Part shown: piece after piece, positions 1 through 6,932 of the stretch
Layout of the letters: the number at the start of each line of letters is the position of its first letter
Numbering within the stretch: position 1 is the first letter of the stretch
Assembly (NCBI GenBank): GCA_041862635.1
Contig: JBGVTO010000095.1
Location: 1-9,135 of the forward strand
Direction of reading: 5' to 3'
DNA: 9,135 bases
Source: NIOZ-UU13 sp041862635
GTDB lineage: Bacteria > Planctomycetota > Phycisphaerae > Sedimentisphaerales > Anaerobacaceae
The notes under the pieces: model-generated
Database searches by the model: none
Seen by the model: only the letters and a program-made list of their open reading frames with translations
Told to the model about the DNA's origin: nothing
Position numbers and translations under genes: made by a program

Positions 1-994
1 AGCCAGTCACCAGCCGGTATTTGATCCACCGCATGGCGCAAAACAGGATCGACATTCGTATACACCTTATTCGTCAGATCTGGCGAAGAATGCTCCAATA
101 GCTTCTGTGTAACAGCTGTGGATACACCGTTCTGAGCAAGGACAGAACCAAAGGTCTTTCATAAATCATGAAATTTGAAATCATCCAATTTAAGTTTATG
201 ACGTATCTGTTTCCATCTGTACCGGCTGAAATTATCAGTAAATATATTTTCTTGTTTAGCATCTAATCCGGAAACATATTTCTTTAGCTCAGCCATAATC
301 GGAACCGGCACAGGCCGTGAGCCCATACTCTTTCTGGTCTTCTTGCTCCTTGTAGTTACATAGCTGTTTTCAAAGTCAATATCTGAGACCTTCCATGTCT
401 CAATATCACCGAGTCTGAGGCCTGTGCCTAAAGCCAATAGAATTCTCATCCACAATGTCTTATATGGTTTAGAAGTCGATAATAATTTCTTTATCTGAGT
501 TTTACTTAAGGATTTGACAGGCCTCTCATCTTCCTTCAATTCCCTGACTTCTATTTCACCATTTACGTATCTGTTTTTCCTGCTCCAGTTAATAAACGCT
601 CTCAGGTTTCTGATGTCTTTGTTGACTGTTGAACGTATTACTTCTTTTCCTCTTTTCAGTATGTACTTGTCGATAGCGTTTTGCGTAATCTGTTTGGAGT
701 TGCATTTTCCAACCAGTCGTTCAAAGTGACGCAGCGTGAGGGCTACTTCATAAAGTGGAGCTTCGACACAACCAGCTACCTTTTTACTGTGTTCGTATTC
801 ATTTCGAATCTGGTTCCAATCGACAGTAACAGTTCCAGTAAACACGTCGGAATTCAATTGAGCATATTTTATCTGACGAAAATGTTCGGCCAGGGCTTTA
901 CTTGGTAAAGCCTTTGCTTTGCGTTTGCCGCTCTCATACCAGCCTATCCCCAGCCTTTAACACCTTTTCTTTTGTATATCCATACCTTCTTCAT
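1..994 (-). pseudogene. Tyrosine recombinase/integrase, broken by a frameshift and a nonsense codon; runs off the window's left edge
   Basis: A phage-type tyrosine recombinase would cut and rejoin DNA at an attachment site. The protein begins MKKVWIYKRKGVKGW from an ATG at 994-992; an in-frame stop lies a few codons upstream. After KGW the frame shifts inside the run of four C at 948-951 and continues as GWYESGKRKAKALPSK, a typical N-terminal arm. A long open stretch follows (to 162) with the core-binding domain and most of the catalytic domain. Visible catalytic elements are Arg I in GTGLRLGD, a lysine-rich beta-hairpin (RSKKTRKS) and box II as FHDL. The next codon, which should be Arg (HxLR), is TGA at 161-159. 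Reading through gives KTFGSVLAQNG, LLEHSS (His at 92-90) and NKVYTNVD (Tyr at 62-60), all in the same frame to the window edge. Two independent lesions make it a pseudogene; CGA to TGA needs one transition. No other phage or cassette genes are visible. The family call is firm; the subfamily and original target are not known. Confidence -1.
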
Positions 995-1020
995 AACTCA
1001 ATCTATCGTGATTTTAATTA

Positions 1021-1385
1021 CCTAAATCAAGTGAAAAAGTAAGCCTGTTTTCGGGCAAAATAGTGACAATGTGGAGACAGGACTCGAGATTTTGAAGATA
1101 AGTTGAATATAAGCATATAGTATACAAAGGTTTATATCATTAATAGATTTCTTTTGCGCCGTATACACCTTCCTGACATATGTCTCACCGGTAGTATTTG
1201 TTTTTTCTGCAAATATTTGAGGTTTGGTGCTTCCATCACTCATCAAATTTGCCTCTGTGGAGACATTTTGGATACACGATGTCACCTGAAAATTGTGGTG
1301 TTTTCCAGCTCCTGAAATATGTGACATTTCGAGGAATTCTGGTATTTTACAACTCAGAAAAATAAAATTATTTAAGCGGTGCTTT
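1021..1385. other. AT-rich stretch with no convincing gene
   Basis: These roughly 365 bases separate the integrase start from the GLUG fragment. A 101-codon open frame on the minus strand (1327-1022) has no recognisable domain, no good ribosome binding site and an unremarkable composition, so it is not called. Apart from the weak hairpin at 1043-1056, nothing with a recognisable function is seen. It could be eroded coding sequence like its two flanks. Confidence -1.
1031..1060 (-). terminator. Possible weak intrinsic terminator
   Basis: A 5-bp stem (GCCTG/CGGGC, one G-T pair) closes a TTTT loop at 1043-1056. Read on the minus strand it is followed by TTACTTTTTC. It would end minus-strand transcription entering from the right, just upstream of the broken integrase. 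The stem is short and the T tract is interrupted, so this is a weak candidate. Confidence -1.
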
Positions 1386-1388
1386 GTG

Positions 1389-1670
1389 CGGGGCAGTGAT
1401 ACATCGAATGATCCGTATCAGATAGTTACGGCAGATAATATAATCTTGCTCTGTGGAAGTCCATCTGATTATAATAAGAACTTCATACTGACTGTCGATA
1501 TTGATTTGTCAGGTTTCTCCTATGATACCGCCCTGATTGTACCTGATACCAAAGGCGTAAAATAGGAGTTTGATAAGATTGTTGTTAATTGTGTCCTTGA
1601 CAGCAAAAGTCAGGCGATTTTGCATTTTATGATCACAGGTGGGAGCCGTCCGGGTCTGTTTGGTCGATAA
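1389..1670 (+). pseudogene. Fragment of a GLUG-repeat/beta-helix-type surface protein
   Basis: One reading frame encodes RGSDTSNDPYQIVTADN, then NFILTVDIDLSGFSYDTA and LIVPDTKG. This is the recognisable opening of the large secreted repeat proteins of Planctomycetota and other bacteria (consensus GGSGTxxDPYQIxTAxD ... FILTxDIDLSG ... AxIAPDT). The frame hits TAG at 1563-1565. It then continues in the same frame as EFDKIVVNCVLDSKSQAILH and FMITGGSRPGLFGR, which matches the family's 'GVFDGNGHxIxxLxITGG..LGLFG' segment, ending at TAA 1668-1670. There is no signal peptide or start before it, and the rest of the protein (usually several hundred residues more) is missing. It is therefore a both-ends truncated relic with an in-frame stop, not a 90-residue gene. 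The match is from family memory, not an alignment. The GH3 gene starts 41 bases later, so its promoter region must lie in or near this relic. Confidence -1.
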
Positions 1671-1700
1671 TTAAATGATATGTTGGAACCTTTGAGACAA

Positions 1701-1704
1701 GGAG
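1701..1704 (+). promoter_or_regulatory. Ribosome binding site supporting a TTG start
   Basis: GGAG sits 7 bases before the TTG at 1712. It favours that TTG over the internal ATG at 1737, which would remove the positively charged start of the signal peptide. Confidence -1.
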
Positions 1705-1711
1705 TTGAAAA

Positions 1712-4063
1712 TTGAAACGGAATAAAAGAATTTTGATATGTGTGTTCATAGTGGGATTGATTTTGATAGGAACGATTTACGGAAAATCCAAAGGACCGGC
1801 ATATCTCGATACGGATAAGCCCATGGATGTACGGGTAGAAGATCTACTTTCCCGCATGACAATGGAAGAAAAGGTGGGACAACTGAATATGCCGTGTGTT
1901 TATGTGGAGGGATTGGGAAAAACGGTTGAAGAAAAAATGGCGGCAGTCAAAGCATTCGCAGCGGGAACCTATCTGGATTATCTCGGGCCCGGGGGTGGAT
2001 TTTTTACTTTGCCCAACAATATCCTTTTCAAAGGCCCGGAGCAGCAGGCAAAATTTCTGAACGAGCTCCAGAAGATCGCTATTGAAAAGACCCGGCTTGG
2101 TATTCCTCTTCTACAAACCGAGGAAGGTACGCATGGACTGATGTGCACAGGTGGAACCATTTTTCCGGAAGGGCCGGCACTGGGCAGCACGTGGAATCTC
2201 GACCTTCTGTCCGAAATATACGCCGCAATAGCAGAGGAAGCCCGGGCTATCGGGATTCATCAAATATTTACACTTGTGGTGGAGCCGATCCGGGACCCGC
2301 GTTTGGGACGAAATCAGGAGGCGTACAGCGAGGACGCATTCCTTTGTGCGCGAATTGCGGAGGTAATTGTTCGGTCCGTTCAGGGAGATGAACTACGCGC
2401 GCCGGATAAGACGGTTGCCGGATTGTGCCATTACCCCGGTCAGAGCGAGCCGGTGAGCGGTCTGGAGCGGGGTGCGATGGAAATTTCCGAACGTAAACTG
2501 CGGGAAGTGTTTCTACCACCTTGGGAGGCAGGAATTAAAAAAATGGGCGGCCTGGGAGTGATGGCCACCTATCCGGCCATTGACGGCATTCCGGCTCATG
2601 CCTCAAAAGAGATCATGACGGGAATTTTACGGGAAGAATTCGGATTTGAAGGGATTGTTCTTTCCGAAGGGGGCGGGATTGGGACGCTTGTGTATGAAGG
2701 CCTGGCACCCACCCAGAAAGAAGCCGGACAGATAGCTTTGGCGGCGGGTGTGGATGTGGGGATTTCCTATGAATCCGGATACATGGAGGATATGATCCGG
2801 AGTGTTCAAGAAGGAAAGGTTTCAATGGCCATTATTGACCGCTCGGTCCGCCGCGTCCTGAAGATGAAAATGCGGCTTGGATTGTTTGAGAATCCATACG
2901 TTGACCCGAAACGTGCTGCGAAGATTGTCCACAATCCGGATCATCAGGCACTGGCCCTGAAAGCGGCACAGGAGGGAGTGGTGCTTCTGAAAAACGAGGG
3001 CAATCTGCTGCCCCTTAAGAAAGATATTAAATCCATTGCCGTCATTGGACCGAATGCGGATCATGCGAAAAATCAGCTTGGTGATTATACGGCGCTGAAA
3101 GTTTCACAGGAGGTTACGACCATACTGGATGGTATCAGGGCAATCGTTCCTAAAGGAACAAGGGTCACTTATGTCAAAGGCTGCGATGTCGTAGGTGAGA
3201 AGGTGAATGAAATTGAAAAAGCAAAACGAGCAGCTAAAAATGCAGAATATGCGGTAGCTGTAGTCGGTGAAAATGAATGGCAGCAACGTAACGACGAAGG
3301 CGTTCGTGTCGCCACCAGCGGCGAGGGATTTGATGTGGCCAACCTTGATCTGACCGGCATGCAGCAGGATCTGGTCAAAGCGGTTGCGGCAACGGGAACA
3401 CCGACGGTTGTGATCCTTGTGAATGGACGTCCCCTTTCCACCCGCTGGATCGCAGACAATATTCCTGCAATAGTAGAGTCCTGGGTATCGGGAGAAAAAG
3501 GCGGCCGGGCCGTTGCTGAAATTCTGTTCGGAGATGTGAATCCTTCAGGCAAGCTTTCTGTGACCATTCCGCGGCACTCCGGACAATTGCCGGTCTATTA
3601 TAATGCGAAGAAATCCAAACGGTATTGGCTTGAAAAAGGATGGGGCAAATCCTACGCGGACATGGATTACAAGCCGCTTTATCCCTTTGGCCATGGATTA
3701 AGTTACACCACGTTCGAATACAGCAACCTTCGTTTTGACAAAACCGAGTCGGGTATTGCAGGGACAATTAAGGTGAGTGTGGACATTCGGAATACCGGGG
3801 AACGCGCCGGCCAGGAGGTTGTACAACTCTACATTCAGGATGTCATTGCAACGGTTTCCACCTCCGAGATGGAGCTGCGTGGATTTGAAAAAATCCGGCT
3901 CAATCCCGGTGAAAAGAAAGAAGTGACTTTCAGCATCGGTCCAGAACACCTGGCACTGTACAACCGCCATCTGGACCGAGTGGTTGAACCCGGGGAATTC
4001 AAAGTGAAAATCGGAGCTTCCTCCGAGGATATCCGGCTTGAAGATTCGATTTGGGTAAAATGA
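1712..4063 (+). CDS. Exported glycoside hydrolase family 3 (beta-glucosidase/beta-xylosidase-like)
   Basis: GH3 enzymes remove non-reducing terminal sugars from beta-glycosides by a retaining mechanism. The 783-residue product starts with TTG and has a Sec-type signal or N-terminal anchor (KRNKR, then a hydrophobic run to about residue 24). The N-terminal TIM-barrel domain spans about 36-390, with QTEEGTHGL (135-143), DPRLGRNQEAYSEDAF (195-210) and LREEFGFEGIVLSEGGG (306-322). The alpha/beta sandwich follows (about 415-610: EGVVLLKNEGNLLPL, SIAVIGPNAD, VNPSGKL). SGEGFD at 536-541 probably holds the acid/base Glu538. PFGHGLSYTTFEY (658-670) precedes a C-terminal Fn3-like domain (to about 770). 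Length and architecture match multidomain GH3. Two oddities stand out: the nucleophile position, normally Asp in (V/L)SD, is Glu319, and the usual Lys-His pair is Cys239-His240. The surrounding motifs are intact, so this looks like a divergent subfamily rather than decay. The substrate cannot be fixed. It is probably co-transcribed with the symporter 37 bases downstream. Confidence -1.
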   Translation: MKRNKRILICVFIVGLILIGTIYGKSKGPAYLDTDKPMDVRVEDLLSRMTMEEKVGQLNMPCVYVEGLGKTVEEKMAAVKAFAAGTYLDYLGPGGGFFTLPNNILFKGPEQQAKFLNELQKIAIEKTRLGIPLLQTEEGTHGLMCTGGTIFPEGPALGSTWNLDLLSEIYAAIAEEARAIGIHQIFTLVVEPIRDPRLGRNQEAYSEDAFLCARIAEVIVRSVQGDELRAPDKTVAGLCHYPGQSEPVSGLERGAMEISERKLREVFLPPWEAGIKKMGGLGVMATYPAIDGIPAHASKEIMTGILREEFGFEGIVLSEGGGIGTLVYEGLAPTQKEAGQIALAAGVDVGISYESGYMEDMIRSVQEGKVSMAIIDRSVRRVLKMKMRLGLFENPYVDPKRAAKIVHNPDHQALALKAAQEGVVLLKNEGNLLPLKKDIKSIAVIGPNADHAKNQLGDYTALKVSQEVTTILDGIRAIVPKGTRVTYVKGCDVVGEKVNEIEKAKRAAKNAEYAVAVVGENEWQQRNDEGVRVATSGEGFDVANLDLTGMQQDLVKAVAATGTPTVVILVNGRPLSTRWIADNIPAIVESWVSGEKGGRAVAEILFGDVNPSGKLSVTIPRHSGQLPVYYNAKKSKRYWLEKGWGKSYADMDYKPLYPFGHGLSYTTFEYSNLRFDKTESGIAGTIKVSVDIRNTGERAGQEVVQLYIQDVIATVSTSEMELRGFEKIRLNPGEKKEVTFSIGPEHLALYNRHLDRVVEPGEFKVKIGASSEDIRLEDSIWVK

Positions 4064-4100
4064 ACGACCAGAATTCTGCTCTCGATTTTAAGGGATTTGT

Positions 4101-5687
4101 ATGGCTGCCATGAAATTAACGGCTTTTGAAACCGGGGTTTTCATTGTTTACTTAGTCACCGTGATTGCGATCGGCTTTATTTCAGGGCGAAAAGGTAAGG
4201 AAAGCACATCTGATTTCTTTTTAGCGGGCCGGGGATTGCCATGGTTTGTGATCGGATTTTCCCTGATTGCTTCCAGTATAAGTTCCGAGCAGTTTATCGG
4301 TGAAGTTGGCTGGGGTTACAAATACGGCATGGCGGTTGCAAACTGGGAATGGCTTGTATGGCCGGCACAGGGGCTTCTTCTTTTTTTCTTTTTACCCGTG
4401 TATTTGAAAAACAGAATTTTTACTATTCCCGAATATCTAACCCGCCGTTTCGGACGCATTGCGGGCTCTACATTTGCGCTTGTCTGTATGATTCAGTATT
4501 TGGTGATAAATCTTCCTCTTGTGCTGTATTCCGGAGGTTTTGCAATCAACAAAGTGTTCGGGCTGAATCTCTATCTGGCCATCTGGATTCTGGTAATTGC
4601 TGCGGGATCATACACCATTTTTGGCGGACTTTCTGCCGTTGCCTGGGTGGACTTGTTTAACGGCGTGGTGTTGATTGGGGGTGGTCTGCTGGTCTTTATT
4701 CTTGGTTTGTGTGCTGTTGACGGCGGATTTTCAGCCATTGTCGGCACAGGTGAGCGTGCGCACTTAATCTTACCGGCCGATCATCCGGAATTGCCATGGA
4801 CAGGGATGATTGCCGTGGCTTTTGTGTTGAGTGGGTATTACTACTCGACCAACCAGTTTATCACACAGCGGTGTCTTGCGGCAAAAAACGTATGGCACGG
4901 AAAAATGGGTGTGATTCTGGCCGCTTTTCTGGCCATTCCCCTTGGCCTGAGTGTCACCTGGCCGGGGATGATTGCTTACGCGATGAATCCCAATCTGGCA
5001 CATCCGGATGATGCGTATCCATATCTGATCAAAACACTCATCCCTGTTGGCTTGCGTGGCTTTATATTTGCTGTACTGATTGGCGCGATCATGTCAACCA
5101 TCGACTCTCTAATCAATTCAACATCATCTCTGTTGACGCTGGATATTTACAAAGGATTGATAAGGAAAAAAGCCTCGGATGAACAGCTTGTTAAATTTGC
5201 ACAAATATCAGGAATCGGCCTGCTTGTTTTTGGTGCTGTGTGGTCGCCGATGGTCGGGAGATTCGGCTCCATCTTTTCCTATGCGCAGGATTGCTGGGCC
5301 TTAATGCTGGCACCGGTGATGGCTGTTTTTGTGATGGCCATCTTCTGGAAGCGAACTACCAGAGTAGCTGCCATTGCCACATTGTTTTTGGCTATTCCCA
5401 TGCTGTTGATTGTTTTCCTGAGAGAATTGACAGGTTTGCTGGCTTCATTCAATATTTTCAACTTATCGGCCATTATTTTTATGTGTTCTTTGGGTGTGAT
5501 TGCTCTTATTAGCCATTTTACAACGGCACCGGCTGAAGTGGAAATCGAGCCAACACTGTGGCACCTTGACATGCTTCGTCCTACGAAAGAGGAATTGGCG
5601 CTGGGGTACCCGTGGTGGAAAAGAATTGGATTCTGGTTTACACTTGTTGTCTTGTGTTTCATGGTAATCTATACGTTTTTTTGGTAA
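4101..5687 (+). CDS. Sodium/sugar symporter, SSS (SLC5/SGLT-like) family
   Basis: This inner-membrane carrier would couple Na+ entry to uptake of a sugar, plausibly one released by the preceding GH3 enzyme. The 528-residue product has about 14 hydrophobic segments, from TGVFIVYLVTVIAIGF near the N-terminus to WFTLVVLCFMVIYTFFW at the very end. The segment around 52-70 (GFSLIASSISSEQFIGEVG) and WEW at 82-84 align with Vibrio vSGLT. By spacing, Gln64 and Glu83 match the sugar ligands Q69 and E88. Ala57, Ile60, Ala329, Ser332 and Thr333 match the Na2 site (A62, I65, A361, S364, S365). vSGLT N64 corresponds to Ser59, so sugar specificity may differ. YYYSTNQFITQR (246-257) and STSSLLTLDIYK (340-351) are further family signatures. 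The residue matches come from memory of the vSGLT structure. The start ATG has AGGG 6 bases upstream; Met4 is an alternative start. Confidence -1.
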   Translation: MAAMKLTAFETGVFIVYLVTVIAIGFISGRKGKESTSDFFLAGRGLPWFVIGFSLIASSISSEQFIGEVGWGYKYGMAVANWEWLVWPAQGLLLFFFLPVYLKNRIFTIPEYLTRRFGRIAGSTFALVCMIQYLVINLPLVLYSGGFAINKVFGLNLYLAIWILVIAAGSYTIFGGLSAVAWVDLFNGVVLIGGGLLVFILGLCAVDGGFSAIVGTGERAHLILPADHPELPWTGMIAVAFVLSGYYYSTNQFITQRCLAAKNVWHGKMGVILAAFLAIPLGLSVTWPGMIAYAMNPNLAHPDDAYPYLIKTLIPVGLRGFIFAVLIGAIMSTIDSLINSTSSLLTLDIYKGLIRKKASDEQLVKFAQISGIGLLVFGAVWSPMVGRFGSIFSYAQDCWALMLAPVMAVFVMAIFWKRTTRVAAIATLFLAIPMLLIVFLRELTGLLASFNIFNLSAIIFMCSLGVIALISHFTTAPAEVEIEPTLWHLDMLRPTKEELALGYPWWKRIGFWFTLVVLCFMVIYTFFW

Positions 5688-5809
5688 ACTTTTAATTGAG
5701 TTAATAAATCGAGAGGTGAATGACGCCAAGTCCCGAAAGTTACTGGATTGGAAATCATTATTACACAGCAGAGGTTATCTTCCTAAGAATACCAGAATTA
5801 AGTAAAATA

Positions 5810-5905
5810 ATGATGAATAGAAGAGAAGTGCTTTCTGCAGGCTCGGCGTGGGAAGAAGAAACAACTGGTGGCATCGTCACCACCCACCATAACAAGAAGG
5901 AGTAG
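5810..5905 (+). pseudogene. Stub of a Tat leader peptide fused to unrelated sequence
   Basis: From ATG 5810 the frame reads MMNRREVLSAGSA, the twin-arginine start typical of exported oxidoreductases and TIM-barrel proteins (MNRRxxLxxxxA). The expected hydrophobic stretch never follows. Instead the frame continues WEEETTGGIVTTHHNKKE and stops at 5903-5905, overlapping the binding site of the next gene. There is no good ribosome binding site before 5810. The frame is open back to ATG 5720 (61 codons in all), but that start has only a poorly spaced GAGAGGTG and the extra residues resemble nothing known. The simplest reading is the 5' end of a lost gene at a recombination or deletion junction. 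Only about 12 residues support the Tat call, so chance is possible. Confidence -1.
5897..5902 (+). promoter_or_regulatory. Ribosome binding site AAGGAG fixing the start at 5910
   Basis: AAGGAG lies 7 bases before ATG 5910. The open frame extends upstream to 5868, but that start has no such site and would place 14 residues before the Tat leader, so 5910 is chosen. Confidence -1.
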
Positions 5906-5909
5906 ACTT

Positions 5910-6932
5910 ATGAAGACTCGACTTGATTTGAACCGCCGTCAGTTTCTCCAGACCGCCGCGATCGCTTTTTCCGGAATGTCACTGTCTGCGACGGTAGCAG
6001 AAATTCCGTCACGGCCGCAAGGCAAGCCCCAGGTTGGCTGTCTGAGCTGGTGTTTTCACAATCTTAGCCCCGCCGCGGACCCCGAGCCGGCCCTGGATGT
6101 CATCAGTGAGCTGGGATTCGACGGTGTCGAATTGATCGTGACGGCACGTAGAGACCTCAAGGAGTTCTGGACGAACGCTCGGATCGCTCGGCTCAACCAA
6201 AAGCTCCAGCGAAACAAATTACGTGTGTCGCAGTTCGTCCTCTTCCAGCCGGTGGTCGAGGACCTCTCAAGCACGGATCGAGCCGCTCGCGAGCAGGCAC
6301 TCGCTTACTTCGAGGCGGGGTGTCAAATCGGGAAAGAGCTGGGCGCGCCGATCATCAATATCGTAGCTCCCTGGGCGCGCGAGCTGAAAGGACCGACGGA
6401 GTATCTGCCTCGCTACTACGAGATCACCAAGCCCAAACCAGGCCAGAAGTATCACATCGACATTGCGGAAGGATTCGATTGGGACCGGGTGTGGAACGCC
6501 TATGTGGAGACCACCAAAGCCTGCCTGTCACGGGCGAAAACCCACGGCCTGAAGTTCTCCATCGAGCAGCACACACATTGCTTGGTCCCGGATGCGGCGT
6601 CGTTCCTACGGCTGTGGGACCAGATTCGCGACGACGATCTGGGCTACAACCTTGACGCGGGCTGGACGCTGCTCCAGCGGGAATACCCTCCGGTCGCGAT
6701 CCACAAAGTGGGCAAACACCTCATGAACGTGCATATGCGCGATATCGATGGTTTGATGCGACAGTTCCCGCCATTCGGTCGGGGTGTGATGGACATCCAG
6801 GCGATTGTAACGGCCCTCAAGCAGATCGGCTTCAACGGCTTCGCCTCCATCGAGCAGGACCGGCATCCCGGCGACCCTGACATGCGTGAAACCTGCCGCG
6901 AGTACCTACGGATAATGAGGAAGTGGATATGA
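5910..6932 (+). CDS. Tat-exported sugar isomerase/epimerase-like TIM-barrel protein (xylose isomerase-like, AP endonuclease 2 fold)
   Basis: The 340-residue product begins with a twin-arginine leader (NRRQFLQTAAIAFSGMSLSA, residues 8-27), so it is predicted to be exported folded and with its metal in place. The mature part is a TIM barrel of the sugar phosphate isomerase/epimerase superfamily: VGCLSWCF (42-49), ALDVISELGFDGVELI (61-76), GAPIINIVAPW (145-155). The four divalent-metal ligands are visible as Glu219 (SIEQHTH), Asp249 (NLDAGW), His275 (NVHMRD) and Glu315 (SIEQD). Length is normal for the family. Export argues against a sugar-phosphate substrate and for a free or oxidised sugar or glycoside, though this is inference. 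The base composition is much more GC-rich than that of the symporter upstream. The stop overlaps the next start (ATGA at 6929-6932), so translation is probably coupled. The superfamily call is secure; the reaction is not known. Confidence -1.
   Translation: MKTRLDLNRRQFLQTAAIAFSGMSLSATVAEIPSRPQGKPQVGCLSWCFHNLSPAADPEPALDVISELGFDGVELIVTARRDLKEFWTNARIARLNQKLQRNKLRVSQFVLFQPVVEDLSSTDRAAREQALAYFEAGCQIGKELGAPIINIVAPWARELKGPTEYLPRYYEITKPKPGQKYHIDIAEGFDWDRVWNAYVETTKACLSRAKTHGLKFSIEQHTHCLVPDAASFLRLWDQIRDDDLGYNLDAGWTLLQREYPPVAIHKVGKHLMNVHMRDIDGLMRQFPPFGRGVMDIQAIVTALKQIGFNGFASIEQDRHPGDPDMRETCREYLRIMRKWI

Noticed and set aside
159..161. Programmed recoding or selenocysteine at the integrase TGA
   Set aside because: The position requires arginine, the GH3, isomerase and both Tat-linked genes stop at TGA normally, and a second lesion is present upstream.
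57..1172. Shared 12-mer CGTATACACCTT at 57-68 and near 1160, considered as a direct repeat or attachment site
   Set aside because: A 12-base match between two places in about 9 kb is expected by chance, and the flanks do not match.
1022..1327. 101-codon minus-strand open frame, with faint resemblance to an integrase tail (NVSTEANLM, KVYT)
   Set aside because: The resemblance is a few residues with the wrong spacing, there is no ribosome binding site, and no domain is recognisable.
1603..1623. GCAAAA...TTTTGC inverted repeat considered as an operator or terminator
   Set aside because: The six-base AT-rich stem is weak and lies within recognisable coding remnant.
1597..1625. TTGACA with a poor TTGCAT 17 bases on, considered as a sigma-70 promoter for the GH3 gene
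   Set aside because: The -10 box matches only 3 of 6 bases and the sequence is part of the GLUG relic; too weak to call.
5720..5809. Upstream extension of the Tat-stub frame as a real 61-residue gene
   Set aside because: The ribosome binding site is badly spaced, the residues are unrecognisable, and the RR motif would be internal.
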